Of a stretch of DNA of 64,000 nucleotides, positions 16,042 to 24,490 are shown piece after piece. The DNA is from Desulfospira joergensenii DSM 10085 (GTDB lineage Bacteria; Desulfobacterota; Desulfobacteria; Desulfobacterales; Desulfobacteraceae). Numbering within the stretch: position 1 is the stretch's first letter; each line of letters starts with the position of its first letter. The notes beneath the pieces are model-generated. The model was not told the origin of the DNA and ran no database searches. It was given only the letters and a program-made list of their open reading frames with translations. Position numbers and translations under genes: made by a program. The stretch covers positions 124,001 to 188,000 of the forward strand of contig NZ_ATUG01000002.1 in NCBI RefSeq assembly GCF_000420085.1. Reading direction: 5' to 3'.

Positions 16042-16308
16042 ATGTTAGGCGGATTATTTAAGCGGTTTACCAGTCAGAAAAAGAGTAAGGATGCAGCCAA
16101 AAAAAGGCTCCATTTCTCCTTGATATACGATAAACTCGAGGTCAACGACACCACCCTGACCGATCTTCAGAAAGACATCGTGGACGTGATTTCAAACTAC
16201 TTTGAAATTGACAAGGATTCCCTCGAGTTAAAGGTCAAACGGGACGACGATGTGTCGGCCCTGGTGTTTAATACCCCCATTCTTCAGGTCAAACGGAAAA
16301 GAGTCTGA
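16042..16308 (+). CDS. minE: Cell division topological specificity factor MinE
   Basis: An 88-residue protein matching MinE length and layout. The N-terminus MLGGLFKRFTSQKKSKD is a membrane-targeting amphipathic segment. KKRLHFSLIYDK resembles the anti-MinCD helix region, and the C-terminal dimerisation domain includes LQKDIVDVISNYFEID. It displaces MinC from MinD and stimulates MinD ATPase. It lies 12 nt after minD with the ribosome site AAGGAG. Confidence 0.93.
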   Translation: MLGGLFKRFTSQKKSKDAAKKRLHFSLIYDKLEVNDTTLTDLQKDIVDVISNYFEIDKDSLELKVKRDDDVSALVFNTPILQVKRKRV

Positions 16309-16353
16309 TTTTTATTTCACCTTTTTTATAAAAGCTTTATAAAAGCGAGAACT

Positions 16354-16404
16354 GCGACAAGGAGCATCGGCGAAAACAGCCGCTGCTCCCGGGTTGCTCT
16401 GTCG
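16354..16404. other. Unassigned structured inverted repeat between minE and aspS
   Basis: GGAGCA-T-CGGC (16361-16371) pairs with GCCG-C-TGCTCC (16379-16389) around a GAAAACA loop. An outer CGACA (16355-16359) pairs with TGTCG (16400-16404). No T tract follows, so this is not an obvious terminator. It may be an intergenic repeat element; no second copy was spotted here. Confidence 0.4.
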
Positions 16405-16421
16405 TCTGCGCCAGGATTAAA

Positions 16422-16458
16422 AAAAGGGCTGTCCGGTTGAATACCGGGCAGCCCTTTT
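16422..16458. terminator. Strong bidirectional terminator between minE and aspS
   Basis: A 15-bp stem (16422-16436 with 16444-16458, one G-U pair) and a 7-nt loop. A run of T follows on the minus strand (reading past 16422) and TTTT ends the stem on the plus strand. It lies between the convergent min operon and hisS-aspS. Confidence 0.85.
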
Positions 16459-16496
16459 GGATATTAAAAGGAATATTTTTTCCTAGTTCTGAAATC

Positions 16497-18287
16497 TCAA
16501 CTCTCCACCACCTTGGAAATCCGGATGGCCAGTTCCTGGAGCTGGGCAACACCGGCCTCGGAAGGAGCCTCGGTCAGAAGGCAGGTGGCCTTCTGGGTCT
16601 TGGGAAAGGCGATCACGTTTCTGATGGAATCTTCCTTGCACAGAATCATGATGAGCCGGTCCAGACCGAATGCGATGCCGCCGTGGGGCGGGGCACCCGA
16701 TTCCAGCGCCTCCAAAAGAAAGCCGAATTTCTCCCGGGCCTCTGCCTCATCTATGCCCAGGCAGCCGAGGACCTTCTGCTGGAGTTGGGTGTCGTGGATA
16801 CGAATGGAGCCGCCGCCGATCTCAATGCCGTTGAGCACCAGATCATAGGCCCTGGATTTCACCTCCAGGGGAGAGGTTTCAAGCTTGTCGATATCTTCCT
16901 CGTTGGGGGAGGTAAAAGGGTGGTGAAGGGCCTGGTACCGCTTTTCATTTTCATCGTAGTCCAGCAGGGGGAAATCCGTGACCCAGGTGAAGCAGAATTC
17001 GTCATCGGAGATCAGCCCCAGACGCCGGGCCAATTCGTTTCTCAGCTGGCCCAGGGCCTCATTGGTAATCTTGGGCTGGTCTGCCACGAAAAAAACAATA
17101 TCGCCGGGCTCAAGATCCAGCCGCTGCCTCAGGGCCTCTTTTTCGTCGTCGGTGAAGAACTTGGCAATGGGAGACTGCCACTGATCTTCCTTGATCTTGA
17201 TCCAGGCCAGGCCCTTGGCCCGGTATACAGCGGCAAATTCGGTGAGTTCGTCGATCTCCCGCCGGGTAAAGGAGGCACATCCCTTGGCATTAACCGCCTT
17301 GACCAGGCCCCCGTTTTTGACCACGCTGGCAAAAACTTTGAAATTGGCGTCCTTGACAATATCGGATACATTGCACAGTTCCAGTCCGAACCTAAGATCC
17401 GGCCGGTCCAGGCCGAACCGCTCCATGGCCTCGTCATAGGTGAGCCGGGGAAAAGGGGGAGCCAGGTCCAGCCCCAGGACATTTTTAAAGATGCCTGTGA
17501 TCAGCCCTTCTGCAATTTCCATGATCTGGTCTTCATCCACAAAGGAAAGCTCCATGTCGATCTGGGTGAACTCGGGCTGGCGGTCGGCCCGGAGGTCTTC
17601 GTCCCGGAAGCATTTGACGATCTGGTAGTACCGGTCAAACCCTGCGATCATGAGCATCTGCTTGAAGAGCTGGGGGCTCTGGGGCAGGGCATAGAACTGG
17701 CCCTGGTTGACCCGGGAGGGAACCAAATAATCCCTTGCCCCTTCCGGGGTGGATTTGGTCAGAAACGGGGTTTCAATGTCAATGAAACCCTTGTTGTCCA
17801 GATAGTTTCTCACGGCCATGGTGGCCTTGTGCCGGGCCAGGATATTGTTCTTGAGCTGGGTGCGCCGCAGGTCCAGGTGACGGTACTTGAGCCGGATATT
17901 TTCCGAAGCCTCCACATGATCTTCGATCTGGAAGGCCGGGGTTTTGGCCCGGGAGAAGATTTTCAGTTCCTGAACGAGGATTTCAATGGCCCCGGTATCC
18001 ATATTGGGGTTGAGCATGTCGGCCGGCCTGGCCGCCACCTTTCCCCGGACTCCCAGGACGTACTCATTTCTGATTTCCTGGGCCTTTTCATGGACTTCAG
18101 GGGAAATTGTGGGATTGAACACCACTTGGGTGATGCCTTCCCGGTCCCTTAAGTCAACAAAAACAACCCCGCCGTGATCCCGGCGGTGCTGGACCCATCC
18201 CATCAATATTACTTCCCTGTCAACATCTTCTGCTCTCAGCTCCGAACAGAAGTGGGTCCGTTTCATCTTTCCTAGTAGATCTGTCAC
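16497..18287 (-). CDS. aspS: Aspartyl-tRNA synthetase (bacterial type)
   Basis: A 596-residue class II synthetase. An N-terminal anticodon-binding OB fold (MGWVQHRRDHGGVVFVDLRD) is followed by motif 2-type FRDEDLRADRQPEFTQIDME. The bacterial GAD insertion covers about 300-415, and the motif 3 region GIAFGLDRLIMILCKEDSIR is near the C-terminus. It charges tRNA-Asp; many bacteria lacking AsnRS use a form that also charges tRNA-Asn, which cannot be judged here. The GTG start at 18287 has AAAGGA spaced about 8 nt upstream. An internal ATG at 18266 (MKRTHFCSEL) is an alternative closer to the family's usual N-terminus. It directly follows hisS. Confidence 0.95.
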   Translation of the reverse strand: MTDLLGKMKRTHFCSELRAEDVDREVILMGWVQHRRDHGGVVFVDLRDREGITQVVFNPTISPEVHEKAQEIRNEYVLGVRGKVAARPADMLNPNMDTGAIEILVQELKIFSRAKTPAFQIEDHVEASENIRLKYRHLDLRRTQLKNNILARHKATMAVRNYLDNKGFIDIETPFLTKSTPEGARDYLVPSRVNQGQFYALPQSPQLFKQMLMIAGFDRYYQIVKCFRDEDLRADRQPEFTQIDMELSFVDEDQIMEIAEGLITGIFKNVLGLDLAPPFPRLTYDEAMERFGLDRPDLRFGLELCNVSDIVKDANFKVFASVVKNGGLVKAVNAKGCASFTRREIDELTEFAAVYRAKGLAWIKIKEDQWQSPIAKFFTDDEKEALRQRLDLEPGDIVFFVADQPKITNEALGQLRNELARRLGLISDDEFCFTWVTDFPLLDYDENEKRYQALHHPFTSPNEEDIDKLETSPLEVKSRAYDLVLNGIEIGGGSIRIHDTQLQQKVLGCLGIDEAEAREKFGFLLEALESGAPPHGGIAFGLDRLIMILCKEDSIRNVIAFPKTQKATCLLTEAPSEAGVAQLQELAIRISKVVES

Positions 18288-18292
18288 CTGGT

Positions 18293-19561
18293 TTATCCTT
18301 TATTATTCTTTTTAAAAATCGTTTTCAGCTCGTCTGCCAGGCAGTCCATGGCAATATTAACCTGGTCCTTGGTGTTCATATCCCTCAGGATCAGCTTCTT
18401 TTCGGCAAGTTCGCTTTCCCCGGCAATGAGAACGTAACGGGCATTGAGTTTGTCGGCCCTTTTCATCAGGCTTTTCATGGACCTTCCCCTGAAGTCGGTC
18501 TGGGTGGTGATGCCGAGAAGGTTGAGTTCACAGGACCAGGCATAGGCCTTTTCCATGGCCCCCTCCCCCAGGGGAAGGATGAACAGGTCCAAAGGCTCTT
18601 CCTTAGGCGCCTTTCCCAGCTGGTCCATGACCTCAACCAGGCGGTCAAACCCGATGGCAAAGCCGATGGCCGGGGTCTGGGGGCCTCCCAGCTCCTTGAC
18701 CAGTCCGTCATACCGTCCCCCGCCGGCCACGGCGCTCTGGGCGCCCAGGGCGCTGGTCTGGATTTCCCAGGCGGTCCGGGTATAATAATCCAGGCCCCGG
18801 ACCAGGGATTTGTCCACGGAAAAATCCACATTCTGGTTTTCCAGGGTGGACCGGACAATATTGAAATGATCCTCGCAGGCAGGGCAGAGATGGTCCACGG
18901 TGGCCGGTGCCCCCTCAAGGGCCTGTCTGCAGGTTTCCACCTTGCAGTCCAGGATGCGCAACGGGTTTTTTTTCATCCGTCTTGTGCAGTTGTCGCAGAG
19001 GACCTCTTTCCTGTCCCCCAGGAAATCCATGAGGGCCTTTTGAAAGGCCGGCCGGCACTCGGGACATCCCAGGCTGTTGATATGGGCGGTAAGGCCGGTG
19101 AGGCCCAGGCGTTTGAATAACTCATTGAGCAGGAAGATCAGTTCGGAGTCGATATAGGCGGACTCCACACCAAAGACCTCGGCATCGATCTGGTAAAACT
19201 GACGGTATCTCCCCTTCTGGGGTCTTTCCCTCCGGAACATGGGGCCGATCATGAAAAATTTCCGCACCGGATCCACGGCATACATCTTGTGTTGGATATA
19301 GGACCGGGAAATGGAGGCTGTGGCCTCGGGGCGCAGGGTCAGTTTGTCCCCTTTCCTGTCCTCAAAGGTATACATCTCTTTTTCAACGATGTCCGTGGCC
19401 TCCCCGATACTCCGGGCAAAGAGCTGGGTCTTTTCAATGACGGGTATCCGGATTTCCCGGTACCCGAATGCCGTAAAAAGGGCGGCAGCTTCCTGTTCCA
19501 CTTTCTGCCACAGGCCGATATGCTCGGGCAGGATATCTCTAAAACCTCTTATGGTCTGCAT
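18293..19561 (-). CDS. hisS: Histidyl-tRNA synthetase
   Basis: A 422-residue class II synthetase. The N-terminus has MQTIRGFRDILPEHIGLWQK, motif 1/2 regions TLRPEATASISRSY and MFRRERPQKGRYRQFYQIDA, and the histidine-specific LVRGLDYYTRTAWEI. Motif 3 is PAIGFAIGFDRLVEVM. The C-terminal anticodon-binding domain covers about 325-420. It charges tRNA-His. The gap of only a few bases before aspS indicates a two-gene operon, ending at the 16422-16458 terminator. Confidence 0.96.
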   Translation of the reverse strand: MQTIRGFRDILPEHIGLWQKVEQEAAALFTAFGYREIRIPVIEKTQLFARSIGEATDIVEKEMYTFEDRKGDKLTLRPEATASISRSYIQHKMYAVDPVRKFFMIGPMFRRERPQKGRYRQFYQIDAEVFGVESAYIDSELIFLLNELFKRLGLTGLTAHINSLGCPECRPAFQKALMDFLGDRKEVLCDNCTRRMKKNPLRILDCKVETCRQALEGAPATVDHLCPACEDHFNIVRSTLENQNVDFSVDKSLVRGLDYYTRTAWEIQTSALGAQSAVAGGGRYDGLVKELGGPQTPAIGFAIGFDRLVEVMDQLGKAPKEEPLDLFILPLGEGAMEKAYAWSCELNLLGITTQTDFRGRSMKSLMKRADKLNARYVLIAGESELAEKKLILRDMNTKDQVNIAMDCLADELKTIFKKNNKG

Positions 19562-19642
19562 GTTCTTTTTCTAGGGTCTAGTGGTTAATATTTAGAATAA
19601 AGGGTGTATATAGTTTAAAATCAACGACTTGGTCAAGGCTTC

Positions 19643-20938
19643 TTATTTTCTGATCCTCACGGAATTGGCATGGGCATCCAGGCCTTCGATACCGGCCAGG
19701 CAGATCACGTCATCGGCCTCTTCCTTCAGGGCTCCCTGGGAGTAATGGATCAGGCTGGTCTTTTTGGTGAAGTGCTCCACCCCCAGGGCCGAGGAAAATC
19801 TTGCCGTACCGGCCGTGGGCAGCACATGGTTGGGACCGGCAATATAATCGCCCATGGGCTCCGGGGTATGGGATCCCAGGAACAGGGCCCCTGCGTTCCG
19901 GATCTGGTCCAGATAATTAAAAGGCTCTTGGACCATGAGTTCCAGATGCTCCGGCGCCAGTCGGTTGGAAAGGGCGATCCCGGTTTCAATATCCGGCACC
20001 AGCATGACAGCCCCGTAATCCCGGATGGACGGCCCGGCGATCTCTTTCCGGCTTAGGCTGTTGAGCTGGGTTTCCAGGGCTTGTACAGTGCGGTCGGCCA
20101 CTTCCCGGGAATCGGTGACCAGGATGGCCGATGCCATGACATCGTGCTCGGCCTGGGATAAAAGGTCTGCGGCAATATACTCGGGATTGGCTGCACCGTC
20201 TGCGATGATGAGGATCTCACTGGGCCCGGCGATCATGTCAATGCCCACGGTCCCGGCCACAATCTTCTTGGCCAGGGTCACGTAAATATTGCCCGGCCCC
20301 ACAATGACATCCACACGGGGAACCAGATCCGTACCATGGGCCAGGGCCGCGATGGCCCAGGCGCTTCCGGCCTTGAACACCGAGGTGATGCCGACCTTTT
20401 GGGCTGCGGCCAGGATATGGGGATTGATTTTTCCGTTTTCCATGGGCGGGGTCATCAGGGCAATGGAGTCCACCCCGGCCACCCGGGCCGGGATTCCGCC
20501 CATGAGCACCGAGGAGACCAGGGGGGTTTTCCCTCCCTTGGCCCCCGGGGCATAGATCCCGGCGGCATCCACGGGGCGCACCATCTGCCCCAGCATCACC
20601 CCGTTTCTCGGGGTGTCGATCCAGGATTTTTCCTTCTGCCGCTCATGGAACCGGGTAAGCTGGGCCACCGACCGGTCCAGAGCCCTGAGGAATTCAGGTT
20701 CGAGGCCGGTCATGGCCTCCCGGAACTCTTGTTCAGACACCTTCAGGGTCTCGATGGTCACGGCTTTGGAATCAAATTGATTGGTATACTCCACAAGGGC
20801 CTGGTCTCCCCTTGCCTTTACCTCTTCTATATAGGCGAGAACATTGTCGTAATCTTCCCGGGAAAATCCAAGGCCCCGGTCAATGGTCTCCTGCACCCTT
20901 TTTTCCGCCTCTGCTGACGGATATGTAAAAATTTTCAT
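19643..20938 (-). CDS. hisD: Histidinol dehydrogenase
   Basis: About 431 residues. Catalyses the last two steps of histidine synthesis, L-histidinol to L-histidine, with two NAD+ and zinc. Signature stretches include GIYAPGAKGGKTPLVSSVLM, VDVIVGPGNIYVTLAKKIV, DMIAGPSEILIIADGAANPE, DLLSQAEHDVMASAILVT and GPNHVLPTAGTARFSSALGV. I placed the start at the ATG giving MKIFTYPSAEAEK because GGA lies 7 nt upstream. An ATG six codons earlier (20956) has no ribosome site. No other his genes are in view, although hisS lies 81 nt downstream on the same strand. Confidence 0.95.
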   Translation of the reverse strand: MKIFTYPSAEAEKRVQETIDRGLGFSREDYDNVLAYIEEVKARGDQALVEYTNQFDSKAVTIETLKVSEQEFREAMTGLEPEFLRALDRSVAQLTRFHERQKEKSWIDTPRNGVMLGQMVRPVDAAGIYAPGAKGGKTPLVSSVLMGGIPARVAGVDSIALMTPPMENGKINPHILAAAQKVGITSVFKAGSAWAIAALAHGTDLVPRVDVIVGPGNIYVTLAKKIVAGTVGIDMIAGPSEILIIADGAANPEYIAADLLSQAEHDVMASAILVTDSREVADRTVQALETQLNSLSRKEIAGPSIRDYGAVMLVPDIETGIALSNRLAPEHLELMVQEPFNYLDQIRNAGALFLGSHTPEPMGDYIAGPNHVLPTAGTARFSSALGVEHFTKKTSLIHYSQGALKEEADDVICLAGIEGLDAHANSVRIRK

Positions 20939-21228
20939 CCCTGCATCCGCATTCATAGATTTCAGTGGGGGCAGTCTTGTTTAACTGCCTTAAATAAAGC
21001 AAACTTTTTTTATACCAGAATGAGGGGGATAAATCCAGGCGCCAATGAATTTTTATCAGGGGCTGTGCATTTGAACGGATTCACCCCAGGCAGAAGGCAG
21101 GTGAGGCACTGGAACGGGATATGCCGCCCAACAGCCCATGGACAGGCCGGGGAGAATGGAGTGGACGCCCCTTGCCTGCCGGGTATTTTTTATGCGGATC
21201 CTTGGAAGTCTCGGCTCGTCAGAAGGTT

Positions 21229-21624
21229 CTAATTCTGTCCAGCCCCCTCTTTTCGTTCCCCAAAGACTTCCCCGGCAGCCAGAGCCCCGTTTATGGCGGC
21301 TGGGAATCCGGCATACACCGCCATCTGAATCATGATTTCGATGATCTCTTCCGGGCTCACCCCCACGTTGAGGGCTCCGTGGATGTGAACCTTGAGCTGG
21401 GGCCGGGCATTTCCAAGAGCTGCCAATGCGGCAAGGGTGGCGATCTCCCTTGCCCTCAGATCCAGGCCCGGCCGGTCATAGACGTCTCCAAAGGGGAATT
21501 CAATTGTATACCGGGCCAGGTCCGGGGCAATTTCTTTCAGGCTTTCCACAACTCTTTCCCCGGCTTTGCCGTCAATCTGCATGAGATTTTCCCATCCAAT
21601 TTCATATCTTGTCTTTTTCTTCAT
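21229..21624 (-). CDS. Carboxymuconolactone decarboxylase family protein (AhpD-like)
   Basis: A 131-residue all-helical protein of the CMD/AhpD family. It contains EIATLAALAALGNARPQLKV and HIHGALNVGVSPEEIIEIM, then QMAVYAGFPAAINGALAAGE, the classic core. The usual AhpD CxxC redox pair is absent, so it is closer to gamma-carboxymuconolactone decarboxylase or uncharacterised relatives than to a peroxidase partner. The ATG at 21624 has GGGAG just upstream; codons further upstream lack one. It is divergent from a LysR gene, with a palindrome between them, so it is the likely target of that regulator. Confidence 0.85.
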   Translation of the reverse strand: MKKKTRYEIGWENLMQIDGKAGERVVESLKEIAPDLARYTIEFPFGDVYDRPGLDLRAREIATLAALAALGNARPQLKVHIHGALNVGVSPEEIIEIMIQMAVYAGFPAAINGALAAGEVFGERKEGAGQN

Positions 21625-21740
21625 TTTACGCTCCCTTTTTTCTTTAGTTGATGCTTCCTTGATCACCTGTCCGGGTTCGGACCGATTTCTTTAAATTTTA
21701 AAACCTTGATTAAAATATGTCTAATATATTTTTATCATTG

Positions 21741-21765
21741 TTTTAATATGAAATTCATATTAAAA
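21741..21765. promoter_or_regulatory. Palindromic operator candidate between CMD-family gene and lysR-type gene
   Basis: A perfect 12-bp inverted repeat with one central base: TTTTAATATGAA (21741-21752) and TTCATATTAAAA (21754-21765). It sits in the divergent gap, 32 bp before the LysR start, where auto-regulatory LysR boxes usually are. A-T rich, so chance contributes somewhat. Confidence 0.55.
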
Positions 21766-21796
21766 AAAATTGAATTCCAAAGGCAAAGGGGGGAGA

Positions 21797-22672
21797 GTGG
21801 AAACACGGATATTAAGATATTTTTTAATGGTGGCAGAAGAACTTCACTTCAGCCGGGCCGCAAAAAAACTGAACATGTCCCAGCCCCCCTTAAGCCAGCA
21901 GATCATGAAGCTGGAACAGGAGCTTGGGGTTGCGCTTTTTATCCGGAACAAGCGCAGGGTCAGCCTGACCCAGGCCGGCCAGTGTCTCAGGGAACATGCA
22001 GGAAATATTTTATCCATGATGGAATCCGCAAAAAAAGAGGTACGACAGACAGCCATGGGGAAAACCGGGTCATTTTCCCTGGGATACGTGGGCCCGGCAA
22101 TGGACAGCTTTTTACCGGATCTCCTGGGCCGGTTAAAATCGGTCAGCCCGGATGTTCAGCTCCGTCTCAAACAGATGACCACCCGGCAGCAGCTCTCTGA
22201 CATCCGGAAAGGACGGCTCCATGCCGGTGTTGTCCGGCTTTTCGGACAGGAACCCCAGGACCTGGAAGCCTTTCCCGTTCACAGGGAAACCTATCTGCTT
22301 GCGGTTCCGGCCGGGCATGGCCTGGCCGGAAAAAGCCGGGTCCGGATCCGGGACCTGGCAGATGAGTCCATGATCTTTTTTCCCCGGCAGATCCAGCCGG
22401 AACTTTTTGACGGGTGGATGAAAATCTTTTCCAAAGAGGGGGTTGTCCCCGAGATCACCCAGGAGGCGGAATCCTATCATACCATAACGGCCCTTGTCTC
22501 TGCGGGCCTGGGCATTGCCATTGTTCCCGAGTCCACGGCAGGAATAAAAAGAGCGGGTGTGATCACCATTCCCATACAGGGGAAAAATCCGGAACTGCTT
22601 CTTCATCTCTGCTGTCCAAAGGGATCCCGGCATCCGGTTTTAAACAACCTCTTATCCTTGATCCCGGCATAG
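21797..22672 (+). CDS. LysR-family transcriptional regulator
   Basis: About 291 residues. An N-terminal winged helix-turn-helix (ILRYFLMVAEELHFSRAAKK, then MSQPPLSQQIMKLEQELGV, about 3-60) is followed by a linker helix and a periplasmic-binding-like effector domain (about 85-290). I chose the GTG at 21797 (METRILRYF), preceded by GGGGGGAGA, over the TTG at 21770. It reads divergently from the carboxymuconolactone decarboxylase-like gene, with a 25-bp palindrome between them, and probably regulates it. Whether it also controls the operon that begins 133 nt downstream is unclear. Confidence 0.9.
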   Translation: METRILRYFLMVAEELHFSRAAKKLNMSQPPLSQQIMKLEQELGVALFIRNKRRVSLTQAGQCLREHAGNILSMMESAKKEVRQTAMGKTGSFSLGYVGPAMDSFLPDLLGRLKSVSPDVQLRLKQMTTRQQLSDIRKGRLHAGVVRLFGQEPQDLEAFPVHRETYLLAVPAGHGLAGKSRVRIRDLADESMIFFPRQIQPELFDGWMKIFSKEGVVPEITQEAESYHTITALVSAGLGIAIVPESTAGIKRAGVITIPIQGKNPELLLHLCCPKGSRHPVLNNLLSLIPA

Positions 22673-22720
22673 CCGCTTGACTTATTCATGGTAACCTTAT
22701 AGTTTTTCAAAGAGCCGGGT

Positions 22721-22758
22721 CCGGGTCTGATCTGCCTTCACAGGGGGGACAGACCCGG
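22721..22758 (+). promoter_or_regulatory. Leader hairpin upstream of the methyltransferase/isoprenoid operon
   Basis: CCGGGTCTG (22721-22729) pairs with CAGACCCGG (22750-22758) across a 20-nt loop. No U tract follows, so it is not a typical terminator. It lies 47 bp before the first gene of the operon and could be a leader structure or the lysR 3' end hairpin. Confidence 0.35.
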
Positions 22759-22805
22759 GTGATAAATGCTTTATCCATTTTACAATGCGTTCAGGAGGTC
22801 CCCCC

Positions 22806-23486
22806 ATGGACTTTAGATCCGTTCCCACAAGGGGCAGAACCCTTGATTATGCCGCAGGTGTCTATGACATCCTGGAGCCCTGGGTCATGTTCGGCCGGGA
22901 ACACCATATCAATCAACAGGTGGTCGAGGCCCTGGAAATCAAGGAGTGGCACCGGATTCTCGATGTCGGGTGCGGCACCGGGGTCGTCACCCAGCTGATT
23001 TCCCGGCATCTGGATGCGGAAAAGGGGGGAATGGCCCTGGGCGTTGACGCGGCCGGAAAGATGATCCAGGGCGCCGTTGAAAAACGTCAGGGGCCGGCCT
23101 GCTCCTTTCGGACAGCCGCGGCCGAAGACCTTCCCTTTGAGAACGAATCCTTTGATTCAGTGGTTTCCACCCTTTTTTTTCACCATATCCAGATGGATCT
23201 AAAAATCAGGGCCTTTGACGAAGCCTTCCGGGTCCTGAAACCCGGGGGGCACCTGGTGGTATCGGACATGCATATTCCGGAGACCTTTCTGGGGGCGCTC
23301 ATCGCCCATGCCTCCCGGTGGCTGCTCTTCCAGCCCCAGATCGGGGAAAACATCCGGGGGGTCCTGCCCGATGTGATTGCCGGAGCCGGGTTTACCCCCC
23401 CCAGACTCGTGAAGACCTATCTGGGCTACATCACCCTGTTTATCAGTGGGAAGCCCGGGGAGAAACCAGGAGGCCTACAATCATGA
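22806..23486 (+). CDS. Class I SAM-dependent methyltransferase
   Basis: About 226 residues. Rossmann motif I is RILDVGCGTGVVTQLIS (about 46-62), followed by GVDAAGKMIQ, the acidic AAEDLPFENESFDSVVSTLF motif and RVLKPGGHLVVSDMHIPE, as in the UbiE/MenG-like branch. It would transfer a methyl group from SAM to a small molecule or lipid. The ATG at 22806 has a perfect AGGAGG site. Its TGA overlaps the start of the isoprenoid synthase-like gene, so the methyl acceptor may be an isoprenoid or quinone product; that is inference. Confidence 0.88.
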   Translation: MDFRSVPTRGRTLDYAAGVYDILEPWVMFGREHHINQQVVEALEIKEWHRILDVGCGTGVVTQLISRHLDAEKGGMALGVDAAGKMIQGAVEKRQGPACSFRTAAAEDLPFENESFDSVVSTLFFHHIQMDLKIRAFDEAFRVLKPGGHLVVSDMHIPETFLGALIAHASRWLLFQPQIGENIRGVLPDVIAGAGFTPPRLVKTYLGYITLFISGKPGEKPGGLQS

Positions 23487-24490
23487 ACCTCCTTGGCCCT
23501 GAAGAGACAGCAGCCAACTTTTTCCCCCTGCTGGAAAAGGAACTCCGCGCGGCCTTGACCCTTTTCTGGGAAATTGCCCAATCCATCCTGGACAAGAGCC
23601 CGGTTCAATTGAATCCTCCTTCCTCCGATTATTTTTCCCTGGAGAACAATTTTTTTTCCGCTCTTTTTCTCTACTCCTACATCCGGAGCGGGATCTCGGA
23701 GCCCAGGAGGATCCTCTTTGCCGCCATGAACCAGTGCCTGCGGGGCATGGTCACCGGGTGCGACAATCTTTTGGATGACGAGTACAAACAGACCCTGGAC
23801 ACGGATCTGCCCGGGAATGCTAGGAAATTCAGGTCCATTCTGGATATCATGACATCGGACCGGATCCTGACCGCCATCATGTACAGGGGCTGCCAGGAGG
23901 GAGAGTTCTCCCAGGACCAGATTCTTTCGGCCAACAGGGCCTCCCTCCACGCCCTTCTCAAAAGCGGAGCCCAGGAGGCGTCCGAGGAAAAGGGCATTGA
24001 CAGGATCCTCGGGCCGGAAACCCTCCTCTCCGAGGTTCATTCCATAAAAACCGGAATTCTTTTCCAGGCCCCCTGGGTGCTGCCCCAGCTCATCGGAGGA
24101 AAAGGATCAATCCCTCCGGACCGGATAAAAGAGGGGCTCTTTTTCCTCGGAATGGGCTGCCAGGTTCTGGACGATATGGTGGATATGGCCATGGATATAG
24201 TTAAAAAACGTCATAACTATGTGATTTCCCTGATCGTTCACGGAAAAGATTTGGAGGAAAAAAAGCGTCTGGAACCCTTCCTCTATCCGGTCGATCCCAA
24301 ACCGGCTGATTCCGGTCTTCTGGATGAATTTCCCCGGGGACGGAAGAAAGCGGCCGAAAAGGCGCTCCATCTGCTTGAAAAGGGGAGCAGAATGCTGTTT
24401 GCCCCGGAGCATGAGTTCATGGTTCCCTATTCCATTGAATTTTTCGCCAGAAGGATCGGGGCGGATCGATTTCTGGATCCTGTGCCATGA
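23483..24490 (+). CDS. Class I isoprenoid synthase-like protein
   Basis: A 335-residue helical protein with two aspartate-rich motifs in the positions expected of trans-prenyl-transferase/terpene-synthase folds: TGCDNLLDDEYKQTLD (about 91-106) and GCQVLDDMVDMAMDI (about 227-241). The second is a clean DDxxD. The first is a D-x3-DDE variant. Overall similarity to classical geranylgeranyl diphosphate synthases is weak, so product and chain length are unknown. It overlaps the methyltransferase gene (ATGA) and the ABC permease gene by 4 nt, an unusually tight association with an exporter. Confidence 0.75.
   Translation: MNLLGPEETAANFFPLLEKELRAALTLFWEIAQSILDKSPVQLNPPSSDYFSLENNFFSALFLYSYIRSGISEPRRILFAAMNQCLRGMVTGCDNLLDDEYKQTLDTDLPGNARKFRSILDIMTSDRILTAIMYRGCQEGEFSQDQILSANRASLHALLKSGAQEASEEKGIDRILGPETLLSEVHSIKTGILFQAPWVLPQLIGGKGSIPPDRIKEGLFFLGMGCQVLDDMVDMAMDIVKKRHNYVISLIVHGKDLEEKKRLEPFLYPVDPKPADSGLLDEFPRGRKKAAEKALHLLEKGSRMLFAPEHEFMVPYSIEFFARRIGADRFLDPVP

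Noticed and set aside
16437..18152. Long plus-strand frame opposite aspS (571 codons).
   Set aside because: It is opposite a clear aspartyl-tRNA synthetase and has no recognisable domain; a codon-bias shadow in GC-rich DNA.
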